Assembly (NCBI GenBank): GCA_052400665.1
Contig: JBQTGK010000002.1
DNA from: JBQTGK01 sp052400665
Lineage (GTDB): Bacteria > Bacteroidota > Bacteroidia > Bacteroidales > Marinifilaceae
DNA length: 64,000 nt
Reading direction: 5' to 3' (one strand)
Shown here: positions 43,091 to 52,891 of the stretch, piece by piece
How positions within the stretch are numbered: position 1 is the stretch's first letter
Layout: each line of letters begins with the position of its first letter
Made by a program: the position numbers and the translations under genes
The notes under the pieces: generated by a model
Seen by the model: only the letters and a program-made list of their open reading frames with translations
Database searches by the model: none
Told to the model about the DNA's origin: nothing

Positions 43091-43834
43091 TTAGTGGATC
43101 AGAGAGGAAACCACAATAAAAGCACCTGTTACAATATTAATTCCAATCACAATTTTACGAAATTTCTCAGGTTCAATTTTCCCAGCGAATTTAGATCCGA
43201 AGTGAGATCCAAAAAATAGAATGGGTAAGCAAAACAAAGCAAGGTGTATCGATTCTTTTTCTATCATTCCATTCATTACAAAAGCTGCTGTTGTAAAAAA
43301 GGAAGAAAAGGTGCTGAACCAGGCAAATACTCCACGAAAACGATCTTTAGAGTATCCTTTTCGATTCATAGCTATAACCAAAGGTGGTCCACCTACCGAA
43401 ATGCAACTGTTAAGCAAGCCACTAACAAAACCAGCAAAAACTATTGGAAAATTAAGAAAGCGTTTAGCTAAAGTCTCTTTCCCTAACATTCTAACAGAGA
43501 ATAGTATAACTAATATTCCGGTAATTAAACGTAGGTTTTCGCTACTCATATATTCCAATGCATAAACACCTAGAGGTATACCTCCCAAGCTGGCAATAAA
43601 CATTGGAATAAACAGTTTTGCTTTGATTTTTTCCTGTAGCTTAATAAGAATCACTAAGCTTGTAATTAGATTAAACAAACTCATGGCAGGAACCAAAACC
43701 TGCATCGGGAATAGTAATGATAAAAATGGAACTGCAAGTAAAGCAAATCCAAATCCTGTCATTCCTTTAATAAAAGCTGCCGATAGAATTACAATGCTAC
43801 ACAGTAAAATTTGTATGAGAGTAATATCATGCAT
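43091..43834 (-). CDS. TauE/SafE-family membrane permease
   Basis: 247 aa with about eight hydrophobic helices. The two-fold repeat typical of TauE/SafE is visible: ILSAAFIKGMTGFGFALLAVPFL in the first half and FAGFVSGLLNSCISVGGPPLVIA in the second. Members export sulfite, sulfoacetate or other small organic anions. The substrate here cannot be inferred from neighbours. It shares its 3' boundary exactly with nfo on the other strand. Confidence 0.9.
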   Translation of the reverse strand: MHDITLIQILLCSIVILSAAFIKGMTGFGFALLAVPFLSLLFPMQVLVPAMSLFNLITSLVILIKLQEKIKAKLFIPMFIASLGGIPLGVYALEYMSSENLRLITGILVILFSVRMLGKETLAKRFLNFPIVFAGFVSGLLNSCISVGGPPLVIAMNRKGYSKDRFRGVFAWFSTFSSFFTTAAFVMNGMIEKESIHLALFCLPILFFGSHFGSKFAGKIEPEKFRKIVIGINIVTGAFIVVSSLIH

Positions 43835-43932
43835 TTGTTATTTTCTTTTGAGTTGTCTATTACAAAACAAAGTTATCTCAAACATCTAAAAATTCAATGT
43901 TAAATAAGCTTAAATAGTGTGAAAGACAAATG

Positions 43933-44538
43933 TTAGAGAGCTTGTTTTAAGAATGGAAATAAGGAGTGAATTTGAATTGCAACATTGCTCATAAATAGCT
44001 TAATAGATATCGCCAGCAGAATAATACCAAATACCTTTCTTAGAATATGAATTCCTCCTTCGCCAAGAATTTTTTCAACAAAATTGGTCGACCTTAATAC
44101 CGTATATACAAATAGAAGATTAAGAACAATTGCTATAATAATATTTTCCACAGCATATTCGGCTCGAAGAGATAAAACTGTTGTAAATGATCCGGCACCT
44201 GCTACCAGAGGAAATGCAATTGGAACAATTGACACGCCGCTTGGCCCATCATATTTAATAATTTCAATTCCCAAAGCCATTTCAACACCCATAATAAATA
44301 GAATAAAAGAACCAGCAATGGCAAAACTCGAAATATCAACACCGAATAAATTCAATAACCTTTCACCTAAAAAGGTGAATATAATTAAAACGATCAAAGC
44401 CACTAAACTTGCTTTTAAGGCTTCGATGTGTCCTCCTTTTTTCTTTAAATCTAGAATTATGGGAATAGATCCGATAATATCAATTACAGCAAAAAGTACA
44501 ATAGAGGCGGAAATAATTTCGAGAAAATTTAGGTTCAT
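43933..44538 (-). CDS. MarC-family integral membrane protein
   Basis: 201 aa with six hydrophobic helices. The pattern matches the MarC/UPF0056 family: an N-terminal FAVIDIIGSIPIILDLKKKGG, a central FILFIMGVEMALGIE and SGVSIVPIAFPLVAGAGSFTTVL. The family's function is unresolved; amino-acid export has been suggested for some members. It is a single minus-strand gene, 98 bases upstream of the TauE/SafE gene. Confidence 0.92.
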   Translation of the reverse strand: MNLNFLEIISASIVLFAVIDIIGSIPIILDLKKKGGHIEALKASLVALIVLIIFTFLGERLLNLFGVDISSFAIAGSFILFIMGVEMALGIEIIKYDGPSGVSIVPIAFPLVAGAGSFTTVLSLRAEYAVENIIIAIVLNLLFVYTVLRSTNFVEKILGEGGIHILRKVFGIILLAISIKLFMSNVAIQIHSLFPFLKQAL

Positions 44539-44777
44539 AGTAATCTATTTTAAGTGGTTAATAGTTTATAATATAGTAAACTTACAATATTAATTTAATG
44601 CAAGTGAATTAAAGAAAATATAATTGATTCACTAAAAAAACATTAAATAATTCACAAAAAAAAGGCTAATGTTTAAAATTTAACTAATAACTTCTATTTG
44701 TGTTTAATTTTTAAAATCTGCGCGAAGTTATATTATTTCTTCAAATCCCAAAAATAAATTGCAAAAAAATAAAGAAT

Positions 44778-44813
44778 AAAAAAAGAGCTCCACTTGGTGA
44801 AACTCTTTTTGTG
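44778..44813 (-). terminator. Intrinsic terminator after msrB
   Basis: On the minus strand the RNA folds as AAAAGAGUUUCAC / GUGGAGCUCUUUU with two G-U pairs and a 3-4 base loop, then a run of Us. It begins 19 bases after the msrB stop. The rest of the gap 44539-44831 shows nothing else. Confidence 0.75.
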
Positions 44814-44831
44814 TAGGTTTAATAATAACTA

Positions 44832-45284
44832 TTACTTTTCTTCTTTTGTTTTTGGAATAAAATTCAGGGAAATACTGTTAACGCAGTGTCGTGTATTTTT
44901 ATCAGTAAACCCTTCGCCGGTAAAAACATGGCCAAGGTGTCCCTTACAATTCGAGCATACAATTTCAGTTCTTCTTCCATCGGCATCAGGAATATGAGTA
45001 ACGGCACCTTTAATCTCATCGTCGAAACTTGGCCATCCACAATGCGAGTCGAATTTATCTTCAGAATTATAAAGCTTTGCATTACATTGTTTGCAAGTAT
45101 AAACTCCAGTTACTTTATTGTTTAAATATTTTCCGGTACCAGGATATTCTGTTCCCTTTTTAAGGATTACTTTTTTTTCGGCTTCGGTTAAAGTATTATA
45201 GTTTTCTTTACTCATTGCTTTTTGTGCTATTAGGTTAGTACTGATGAAAAATAATATGCCAGCTAAAATTAATGTCTTTTTCAT
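44832..45284 (-). CDS. msrB: Peptide-methionine (R)-S-oxide reductase, exported
   Basis: 150 aa with a signal peptide (1-20), so it probably acts in the periplasm. The zinc site is made by C64, C67, C110 and C113. The catalytic cysteine is C134 in RHCVNS, with C82 in HCGWPSF as a possible resolving residue. It reduces methionine-R-sulfoxide in oxidised proteins using a thiol donor. No msrA lies next to it. Confidence 0.94.
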   Translation of the reverse strand: MKKTLILAGILFFISTNLIAQKAMSKENYNTLTEAEKKVILKKGTEYPGTGKYLNNKVTGVYTCKQCNAKLYNSEDKFDSHCGWPSFDDEIKGAVTHIPDADGRRTEIVCSNCKGHLGHVFTGEGFTDKNTRHCVNSISLNFIPKTKEEK

Positions 45285-45787
45285 AATTCTATTTGTATAA
45301 ATTAATTTAAATCAATTCGTTATCATCGAAAATGATGATGCTCTATAATTTCAAAATTATGTTATTAAATTATTAATTAGCTAAGACTTCGTGCTACAGT
45401 TGTAATTTAGATTGATAGTAACAGATAAATTAAAATAATTTTGAGAGTCAATTATTTGGTAACTAATAGATTTGCCAACTTTGTAGGTGTAGGTATTTCT
45501 TAAGGAATTAAGGAGTGAAATTGGTGCACTGAAGCTATAGAATAGTTGAGTAATTGTATTTTTCATTTCTTCTTTTAAATGGATTTAATAAACTAAAGAC
45601 AATAAAATACTTTTTTGTCTTAAATACAATAGAAGAAATGTTATAAAAGCTTAAATTATTGGTGTTTAAATGAATCCACAAATCAAAATTTAATGTCAAC
45701 GAAATTTGATTTATAAATCACTGAAAATTACTTAAACATCTATAAGTTTAGATGTTAATTTGCTTTTTATGTTGAGGTAATTTTTTT
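45285..45787. other. Intergenic region, no firm feature
   Basis: 503 bases upstream of msrB and downstream of the receiver protein gene. A 61-codon minus-strand frame (45381-45566) exists, but it has neither homology I recognise nor an adjacent start signal. A palindrome GATTTATAAATC (45708-45719) and an imperfect AATCAAAATTT / AAATTTGATT repeat (about 45681-45711) are visible; neither has a T tract. Confidence 0.4.
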
Positions 45788-46165
45788 CTATATGGTTAAA
45801 TGTTTTTGAATAATTTTAATTAGCGTATCTTTTTTTACAGGTTTTGAAACGTAATCGTCGCAACCATTTTCTAAAGATTTTTTCTTGTCACCTAAAAGTG
45901 CAAAAGCGGTTTGAGCTATTATTGGAAGATTAGGTCTGATTTTTTTGATCTCTTGAGTGGCTTCATAGCCATTCATCAATGGCATTTTTATATCCATTAA
46001 TACCAAATCAATATCAGAATTGTTCTTACACAATTCTACGGCTTCAATTCCATTTTTTGCAATTACAACTCTGCAATGTATCTGGTTGAGTAATTCCTCG
46101 AAATAAATACGATTAAATTCTTCATCTTCAACTACTAGAATTGTTTTAGGTTTAGGTCGGCTCAT
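45788..46165 (-). CDS. Single-domain response regulator (receiver only)
   Basis: The frame extends upstream, but the ATG at 46165 (MSRPKPKTILVVEDEE) gives a normal 125-aa receiver and is preferred. The acid pair E/D near residue 12-14, phospho-acceptor in LVLMDIKMPLMNGYEA and the KPVKKDTL lysine are all present. No output domain is attached, so it should act as a phosphorelay intermediate (CheY- or Spo0F-like) or partner a hybrid kinase. It stands alone with no kinase gene next to it. Confidence 0.9.
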   Translation of the reverse strand: MSRPKPKTILVVEDEEFNRIYFEELLNQIHCRVVIAKNGIEAVELCKNNSDIDLVLMDIKMPLMNGYEATQEIKKIRPNLPIIAQTAFALLGDKKKSLENGCDDYVSKPVKKDTLIKIIQKHLTI

Positions 46166-46539
46166 TTTGGATTTCTTTTGTAATTTCAAATGTAATATTT
46201 CTATGTCACGAAATAAAATATTATTTCTTTTTTTGCTAATATATTTGAACAATATTAGTTTTTATGTCTTGAAGTTTAATTATTCTTTGATTATTGTTGT
46301 AAAAGTACAATTATATTAAAGTATAAAAATGCGTTTATTATTTTAAATTTCATAAATTATATGTTTTCTTTTTTTTGCTTTTTGTTCTTATTAATAATAA
46401 AATTTATTGATATATATAGTTGTAATTTATTATCTATTTTTGAAAGCTTTAAATTAATGTAATTTTTTTTATTATAAAAGCTGATAATGTGAAGGGGTTT
46501 TTATATCTTAGATTGTAAAACATAACCAAAAATAAAAAA
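46166..46539. other. Intergenic region, very A/T rich
   Basis: 374 bases of T- and A-rich DNA between the divergent receiver protein and the DUF2007 gene. I see no RNA, promoter box of the TAnnTTTG type, or coding sequence. Confidence 0.4.
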
Positions 46540-46773
46540 ATGACCGAAGGAAAAGATATAACCTGTGTTTTTACAGGATCAATTATTGATGTTAAATATT
46601 ACAACGAGCGATTAGAAGAAATTGGAATTTCTTCGTTTTGGAAAGATGAATTTAGTTCTGGGTTGATTGTTGGTATGGGAGGTGTTCCCGATTCGGTTGA
46701 TTTGTTTGTCGATAGCAATAATGCAGATAAAGCTAAAAAGTGTATAGAAAACTTACAAAACAAAGAAGAATAA
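46540..46773 (+). CDS. Small DUF2007 protein (putative signal-transducing protein)
   Basis: 77 aa. The shape matches the DUF2007 family, a GlnB-like ferredoxin fold: VFTGSIIDVKYYNERLEEIGISSF, a flexible glycine segment and VDLFVDSNNADKAKKCIENL. Nothing is known of its ligand. It starts a two-gene unit with a beta-barrel protein, 17 bases apart. Confidence 0.75.
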   Translation: MTEGKDITCVFTGSIIDVKYYNERLEEIGISSFWKDEFSSGLIVGMGGVPDSVDLFVDSNNADKAKKCIENLQNKEE

Positions 46774-46790
46774 ATTTTAATTAGAGATTT

Positions 46791-47558
46791 ATGAAAAATA
46801 TAATTACAATGATATTGTTGTCGTTAAATGTATTGGTAGTAACGGCACAGAATAAAAGTGAAATGGTAACCGACCGACCGGATCAAACAGAATCAGCTAA
46901 TGTTATGTCTGTTAAGAGTTTTCAGTTGGAGACGGGATTCTCTTTTGAACGATACGATAAAAATATTAATAATACCAGTTATAATTCATCACTATTAAGA
47001 TATGGATTGTTAGAGAATGTAGAGGTCCGTCTGGGCTTTGAATATGTTGGGACTAGTGTATCATTAGATGGTGCTGATTTCGATAAAAGTGGTTTTGGTC
47101 CACTTACTCTTGGTGCGAAGTTTTTTTTGAGAGAGGAAGGCGATGGTCTACCTAAATTAGCTTTTTTGTCAACTTTATCGATTCCTAATACAGGTTCCTC
47201 AGCTTTCGAAAATAATAATTTAGGAGCCGATTTTAGATTAAATGGTGAGTATTCATTAAACGATGCTTTGTCTTTGGGAGCTAACGTTGGTATTGCCTGG
47301 AGTGGTGTGGAAGGTGAAGATTATGCCGTAGGAATTTATACTGCCGTGATTGGTATGAGTTTATCAGAGAAATTAGGTGCTTTTGCTGAATTGTATGGTT
47401 TTTTACCTGGTGAAGGTAAGAATGATCATCGATGGGACGGAGGCCTTACTTATGCAGTTAACGAAGATTTACAACTTGATTTTTCAACCGGTGTTGGATT
47501 GAGTAAGGTGTCACCAGATTTTTTTATTAGCTTGGGCTTAGCCATAAGAATGCCTTAA
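46791..47558 (+). CDS. Outer-membrane barrel protein of the phenol MetA-like family
   Basis: 255 aa with a signal peptide (1-19). The mature start MVTDRPDQTESANVMSVKSFQLETG is the pattern of the MetA-pathway-of-phenol-degradation/transporter barrel family, and the rest is rich in alternating strands (LLRYGLLENVEVRLGFEYVG, PKLAFLSTLSIPN). It is an outer-membrane protein of unknown substrate. It shares a transcript with the DUF2007 gene and ends at an intrinsic terminator. Confidence 0.75.
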   Translation: MKNIITMILLSLNVLVVTAQNKSEMVTDRPDQTESANVMSVKSFQLETGFSFERYDKNINNTSYNSSLLRYGLLENVEVRLGFEYVGTSVSLDGADFDKSGFGPLTLGAKFFLREEGDGLPKLAFLSTLSIPNTGSSAFENNNLGADFRLNGEYSLNDALSLGANVGIAWSGVEGEDYAVGIYTAVIGMSLSEKLGAFAELYGFLPGEGKNDHRWDGGLTYAVNEDLQLDFSTGVGLSKVSPDFFISLGLAIRMP

Positions 47559-47585
47559 ATGCTTGTTTATTACATAATATAATAG

Positions 47586-47621
47586 AGCTTGATTTGTATA
47601 AATATAGATCAGGCTTTTTTA
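47586..47621 (+). terminator. Intrinsic terminator after barrel protein
   Basis: RNA stem AGCUUGAUU / GAUCAGGCU (two G-U pairs) with a 12-base loop and a six-T tail, 27 bases after the stop codon. Confidence 0.72.
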
Positions 47622-47735
47622 TGTAAAAAATGGATATAGATTCTAAACTTTTTATATAAAATGTCTTGTATTCATGTATATAAGAGTGATATTTGTGAAA
47701 ATTAAATTTAAAAAATTACTTGTAATCATAAGCCA

Positions 47736-49694
47736 ATGGCATCTGTTCGTTTTATTATTATTTTAATATTGTGTGAATTATGTGGTTGCAATGCAATATC
47801 TCAAACTTCAAAAGTTAAGCATTTATCCCAAGATGAGGCCTTGAAAAAGGTAACACAATTGCAGAAAGAATGTTGGGAGTTGAGGGAGATTAAATCTGAC
47901 TCAGCAATTATTCTTGGAAAAATGGGATTAGAGTTAGCTTTGCAATATGAGTTAAAAAAGGAATTGCCTCGTCTTTATGCTTATATTGGGATTGTAAATC
48001 TCCACTACCTAAACAATATTAAGGAAGCTACATTCTATTTTCAACACTCTTTAGAGACCAGTTTACGGCAAAATGATTCGATTCAGCTGGCATATTCCTA
48101 TAACAATTTAGGTGATTTGTATTTGTTAACTGGAAATATTCCTTTGTCTAGAGAATTTTCTGTAAAATCCGTAGAGTTATTTCAAAAGCTAAAGAATAAA
48201 AGAGGAATGTCATATTCTTTTATGAATATGGGCTTGCTTTGTCGTGCAGAAAAGGATTTTAATACGGCAATGGTTTATTTAAAGAAAGCTAAAGCATTAT
48301 GGGAAGAGTTAGGTAATAACACGGGAGCTGGGCTTGTTTTGCTTGAAATGGCAAATACTTATGAGGCTAAAGGAGATTATGATACGGCTATGTCCTATTA
48401 CGAGAATGCTTATAAGGAAAGTATTGGATTAAAGACAGTAAAATATGGAACCTTTTGTTTACAGGGGATTGCAAATATATATTATTCAAGAGGAAATTAT
48501 GATAAGGCTTTTGAGTTTTACAAAAGGGCTTTGGCTTTTAACAAAGAACGAAAATATTATTATGGAATAATAGATAATTACATTGGTATTGCATTGGTGT
48601 ATGCGAATAAGGGGGAGCGAAAAATAGGTGAAGAATCTCTTCATAAAGCTTTAAGTTTATCAAAATCTTTAAACTTAAATACTAAGATTTTAAAATCGTA
48701 TGAATCCTTTGTAAAATTTTATGAAATTTTAAATGATTACCAAAAGGCTATTGAATGGTATAATAATTTTTCTACTCCTTACGATTCTATTCTTACAGTT
48801 CAGCATTCAGAAATTGTAAATCAAATGCGTAATCGCTTTAGAATTGAACAGTCACTTAGCAATACAAAGCAGGAACTAAATGCTCAAAAATTAAAATATA
48901 TAAATTTATGGCTAATTGTCGTTTTACTCATTGCAATTATGCTCATATTGATTTGGCGATATTTATCTAATCGAAAAATGAATAAACAGCTCGAAGAGAT
49001 GAACAATGCCAAGGATAAGCTATTCTCGGTAATTTCACATGATTTAAAAAATCCGTTTAATTCACTTATTGGTTTTAGTGAGTTATTATTATCAGAAATA
49101 GACAATTGTAATTATTCCAAAATAAAAGAATATGCCATTTATTTAAATCAGGCTTCTGAAGAGGGATTAAAGTTATTAACCAATCTTTTACATTGGTCGT
49201 TATCACAAGCTGGGAGAATAAAGTTCAAGCCCGAGCCATTGAACCTTAATGAGGTGTTTAGCGAACTGAAGGTATTTTATGATACCGAGATTGAAAAACG
49301 TAAGCTTAACTTGAAGTTTGAAAATTCTATTCAAAATAAAATTTTGGCAGATCGGGATATCATTAAAATAATATTGATGAATTTAATTACAAATTCGCTT
49401 AAATATACTAGGGAGAAGGGGATGATTCGTGTATCAGCATCTCAAAATAAGGATGTGATTTATATACAAGTTGAAGACACAGGAATTGGCATGTCAGAGG
49501 ATACACAAAAATTATTGTTCGCTAAAACGAGTTTTGTGAATAGTAAAAAGGGACTAAGAGAGGAGCGGGGAACTGGTTTGGGACTTAGTATTGTTAGTGA
49601 ATTTATTCGGATTCACAAAGGTGAAATTAAAGTGAGTAGCGAGGAAGGGGTAGGAAGCAGATTCGAATTGAAATTTCCAGTTGATTTTAATTAA
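47736..49694 (+). CDS. TPR sensor histidine kinase
   Basis: 652 aa. It has a signal sequence (1-18), about six tetratricopeptide-like repeats in the periplasm (about 75-345, e.g. AYSYNNLGDLYLLTGN, GNYDKAFEFYKRAL), a short coiled coil and one TM helix (391-409). A cytoplasmic HisKA domain with H435 (SVISHDLKNPFNSLIGF) and HATPase follow (NSLKYTREKG, DTGIGMS, GTGLGLSIV). No receiver or regulator gene is adjacent. It probably senses a protein or envelope state through the TPR region; the partner is unknown. It is convergent with rarD, 29 bases apart. Confidence 0.92.
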   Translation: MASVRFIIILILCELCGCNAISQTSKVKHLSQDEALKKVTQLQKECWELREIKSDSAIILGKMGLELALQYELKKELPRLYAYIGIVNLHYLNNIKEATFYFQHSLETSLRQNDSIQLAYSYNNLGDLYLLTGNIPLSREFSVKSVELFQKLKNKRGMSYSFMNMGLLCRAEKDFNTAMVYLKKAKALWEELGNNTGAGLVLLEMANTYEAKGDYDTAMSYYENAYKESIGLKTVKYGTFCLQGIANIYYSRGNYDKAFEFYKRALAFNKERKYYYGIIDNYIGIALVYANKGERKIGEESLHKALSLSKSLNLNTKILKSYESFVKFYEILNDYQKAIEWYNNFSTPYDSILTVQHSEIVNQMRNRFRIEQSLSNTKQELNAQKLKYINLWLIVVLLIAIMLILIWRYLSNRKMNKQLEEMNNAKDKLFSVISHDLKNPFNSLIGFSELLLSEIDNCNYSKIKEYAIYLNQASEEGLKLLTNLLHWSLSQAGRIKFKPEPLNLNEVFSELKVFYDTEIEKRKLNLKFENSIQNKILADRDIIKIILMNLITNSLKYTREKGMIRVSASQNKDVIYIQVEDTGIGMSEDTQKLLFAKTSFVNSKKGLREERGTGLGLSIVSEFIRIHKGEIKVSSEEGVGSRFELKFPVDFN

Positions 49695-49723
49695 AAGAAT
49701 CCATTGTTATGACAAACAGATTA

Positions 49724-50617
49724 CTAATTTTTTTTTAATTTCCTTGTATTTCTAATCATCGAAATTGTATATAACATAAGAGCAAACCAAATTAGCCCAA
49801 AGGCAATGACTTGTTCTTTTTTAAATTCTTCTTTATAAATAATTACACCTATTAGTAGCATTAGAGTAGGCCCGATATATTGCATAAAACCGATGGCCGA
49901 AAGAGGTATTCTTTGGGCTCCTTTTGCAAACCAATATAAAGGTAAAGTTGTTACAATTCCAGTTAACATGAGATAGGTATTGGTAGAATAGGAACCAACT
50001 AAAAAGCCTCCATTGCCAGCTATTAATTTGTAAATAATAAAAGCCGCAGCTAGTGGTGTAAGGAGTAATGTTTCTATACTTAAAGATGGTATTGCCTCAA
50101 TTCCAGCTGTCTTTTTTACTAATCCGTACAATCCAAACGATAGAGCCAAGATGATAGCTATCCATGGAAATTTGCCATAATCAAGAGTTAAGTAAATTAC
50201 TGCTATAGAAGCAATTATTAGGGCTGTTATTTTTAATTTATCTAATTTTTCTTTTAAAACAACTATGCCCAATAATACATTCACAATCGGATTAACATAA
50301 TATCCCAGACTGGCTTCTACAATTTGATTGATATTTACCGCATATATAAATAAACCCCAGTTTATTCCAATTAGAACAGATGAGCAGATTAAACTATTTC
50401 TTGTTTGTTTTTGTTTTAAAAGTTGGCTTGTGTTTTTCTGTTTGGTCCAAAATAATAATATCAATAGAAATATAAAAGACCAAAAAATCCGGTGAGATAA
50501 TACTTCCAGTGCCGAAACATGTTTAACTTGTTTCCAGAAAACAGGAAGTATTCCCCATGCAAAAAATGCCTGCATGGCGTAGATGTATCCAAGACTTGTG
50601 TTTTTTGAACTCTTCAT
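49724..50617 (-). CDS. rarD: RarD-type EamA transporter
   Basis: 297 aa with ten hydrophobic helices and two EamA repeats. The N-terminus GYIYAMQAFFAWGILPVFWKQ and the centre SLGYYVNPIVNVLLG are the RarD subgroup signs (permease, DMT superfamily). RarD is named after a chloramphenicol-sensitive strain, but its substrate is not known. The gene is alone on the minus strand. A 521-base gap separates it from the divergent acyl-CoA synthetase gene. Confidence 0.88.
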   Translation of the reverse strand: MKSSKNTSLGYIYAMQAFFAWGILPVFWKQVKHVSALEVLSHRIFWSFIFLLILLFWTKQKNTSQLLKQKQTRNSLICSSVLIGINWGLFIYAVNINQIVEASLGYYVNPIVNVLLGIVVLKEKLDKLKITALIIASIAVIYLTLDYGKFPWIAIILALSFGLYGLVKKTAGIEAIPSLSIETLLLTPLAAAFIIYKLIAGNGGFLVGSYSTNTYLMLTGIVTTLPLYWFAKGAQRIPLSAIGFMQYIGPTLMLLIGVIIYKEEFKKEQVIAFGLIWFALMLYTISMIRNTRKLKKN

Positions 50618-51138
50618 TATTAATATTTAAGGATTGGCAAAAGTAATTAATTTAAGTTTGCTAATATTATATGTATAAAAAATTTCAAATATCTTTTTTT
50701 GTTTGAAAATATTGAAGTTGATCCTAACCTATAGGTTTTTATTACTATTTATTTCTTTTGGTGAATGAGTGCTGTCGAAATGTAAACTTTAGCAGAAAAT
50801 TATCGTAATATAAAAATGTACAAATAGGACTGGAGGTATTGTCTTGTGAAAATTGAAATTAATGCATCTAATGTGTCGAAAAAAAGAATTATTTCATGAT
50901 TTATGAATTAGATCTCTGAAATTGAATTTTATAGATTTTTGTATTTATATGTGCTGTTATTTCAGTGTTTTATATCTTTTTAAGAGAAACTATCTATCAT
51001 TGAAAATATTTATCGAAATGAGTAAAATGGCAAAAATAAAGATCAAATATCATATTTTTTTTAACTTGCAGTTGTGCAATGATTAATTCAATTGATATAA
51101 TTAAAGTGTTATAGCACTGTTTACAAAGATATTTCGTG
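50618..51138. other. Intergenic region, no firm feature
   Basis: 521 bases between rarD and the acyl-CoA synthetase gene. A short palindromic CCTATAGG (about 50730-50738) is seen. No RNA, TAnnTTTG box, terminator or coding frame of worth was found. Confidence 0.4.
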
Positions 51139-52782
51139 ATGAAAAATAATACAATTCTTACATTTCCTGCTCTTTTTTCCAAAACGGTAAAAAAACATGG
51201 TAATTGTAATGCAATGGCACTTGTTGGCCAAAAACCTCTTTCGTATAATGAAGTATATTCCAATATTCAGGCACTTCATTCATTTTACGAAAAACTAGGT
51301 ATTAAGCCTGGCGATAAAGTAGCAATATTAAGTACAAATATGCCTAATTGGGGTATTGTTTACTATGCAACTACCTTTATGGGAGCTGTGGTTGTGCCAA
51401 TGTTACCCGAGTTTAGTGTAACTGAGATAGAAAATATTCTTAATCATTCCGAGGCAAAAGTAGTTTTTGTTTCGAAAGGCTTGTTGCCTAAACTTAAAAA
51501 TTTAAAGTCTGATAGTTTAAAATATAAAGTTGCAGTAGAAGATTTTAAGTTAGTTGATTCGCAGAATGAGAAATTACAGTATAATTCAGAAGATCTTCCT
51601 CAGCATACCTATCAGGTAAATGAAGATGATATGGCTGCGATAATCTATACCTCAGGAACTACAGGAAGTTCTAAAGGTGTAATGTTGTCGCATAAGAATA
51701 TTTGTTCCAATGCTATTCGATCGAAAACAATACATCCGATTGACGAGACAGATCGTTTTTTGTCTATTCTCCCTTTATCTCATACCTATGAAAATACATT
51801 GGGATTTGTAATTCCGATGATTGCAGGATCTTGTATTTATTATCTTGGTAAAGCACCTGTTCCTTCATTGTTAATAGCTGCCTTAAAGCAAGTGAAACCA
51901 ACAATTATGTTTTCGGTACCTTTAATTATCGAAAAAATATATAAGGGAAAAATATTGCCAGGAATCAACTCGAAAGCAATTACTAAATTTCTATATAAGA
52001 TACCTGTTTTTCGCAAGCAATTAAATCGTATTGCAGGAAAAAAACTAATGCAGATATTTGGAGGAGAATTAACATTTTTTGGAATTGGAGGAGCAAAGCT
52101 TAGTTCTGCAGTAGAACTGTTTTTGCGCGAAGCAAAATTTCCCTATGCAATTGGTTATGGCTTAACCGAGACAGCACCATTATTAGCTGGTATAGGACCT
52201 GCAATTACGAAATATCAATCGACAGGACCTGCCATAATGGGAATGGAATTGAAAATTCATAATCCCAATCCGCAAACTAAAATTGGAGAAGTTTGGGCTA
52301 AGGGTGATAATGTGATGATGGGATATTATAAGGAGCCAGAAAAAACCAAAGAGGTTTTAACCAACGATGGATGGTTTAAAACTGGCGATTTGGCAAGATT
52401 AGATAAGGATAATTATTTATATATCGAAGGACGATTAAAAAATATGATTGTTGGTGCCAGTGGTGAGAATATTTATCCGGAAGAAATAGAGTCGGTAATC
52501 AACAACTTTAAGCATGTGCTAGAATCCGTTGTGGTCGAGAAAAAAGGAAAATTAGTTGCTATGGTTCATTTTAATTACGAAGAACTCGAGCAGCAATATA
52601 AGTATATGAAAAAAGAGGTTGAGAATTATGTCGATCAAACTGTTGATGATTTAATTAAGGAATTACAGATTTATGTGAATTCCCGTGTTAATAAATTTTC
52701 GCAGGTTCAAATGGTGGTTGCGCAGGTTGATCCTTTTCAAAAAACCGCAACTCATAAAATAAAACGATTTTTATATCTATAA
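51139..52782 (+). CDS. Long-chain fatty-acid--CoA ligase (AMP-binding)
   Basis: An ATG at 51139 is taken over a GTG just ahead, giving 547 aa. AMP-binding motifs are IIYTSGTTGSSKGVML (P-loop), GYGLTETAPLL, KTGDLARLDKDNYLYIEGR and the terminal lysine in FQKTATHKIKR. The order fits FadD-like acyl-adenylate ligases: fatty acid + ATP + CoA to acyl-CoA via an acyl-AMP. It is a little shorter than typical FadD (about 560-600) but no domain is missing. It is a single-gene unit followed by an exceptionally long terminator. Confidence 0.92.
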   Translation: MKNNTILTFPALFSKTVKKHGNCNAMALVGQKPLSYNEVYSNIQALHSFYEKLGIKPGDKVAILSTNMPNWGIVYYATTFMGAVVVPMLPEFSVTEIENILNHSEAKVVFVSKGLLPKLKNLKSDSLKYKVAVEDFKLVDSQNEKLQYNSEDLPQHTYQVNEDDMAAIIYTSGTTGSSKGVMLSHKNICSNAIRSKTIHPIDETDRFLSILPLSHTYENTLGFVIPMIAGSCIYYLGKAPVPSLLIAALKQVKPTIMFSVPLIIEKIYKGKILPGINSKAITKFLYKIPVFRKQLNRIAGKKLMQIFGGELTFFGIGGAKLSSAVELFLREAKFPYAIGYGLTETAPLLAGIGPAITKYQSTGPAIMGMELKIHNPNPQTKIGEVWAKGDNVMMGYYKEPEKTKEVLTNDGWFKTGDLARLDKDNYLYIEGRLKNMIVGASGENIYPEEIESVINNFKHVLESVVVEKKGKLVAMVHFNYEELEQQYKYMKKEVENYVDQTVDDLIKELQIYVNSRVNKFSQVQMVVAQVDPFQKTATHKIKRFLYL

Positions 52783-52785
52783 AAA

Positions 52786-52830
52786 TACAAACAAAAGAGG
52801 TTGATAATTTATCAACCTCTTTTGTTTGTA
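52786..52830. terminator. Bidirectional terminator with a 21-bp perfect stem
   Basis: Perfect inverted repeat, arms 52786-52806 and 52810-52830 (start TACAAACAAAAG, end CTTTTGTTTGTA), loop ATT. It lies four bases after the acyl-CoA synthetase stop and 61 bases from the convergent unknown gene. T runs sit inside the arms, so the U-rich part of the stem serves as the tail in both directions. Confidence 0.85.
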
Positions 52831-52891
52831 AAGGGCACCATTTTTAAATCAAATTATCCCTGATAAGTTAAATTTTTACAGATATATTTTT

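Noticed and set aside
45381..45566. 61-codon minus-strand frame in the gap upstream of msrB
   Set aside because: No start signal, no homology I recognise, A/T-rich composition like the surrounding spacer.
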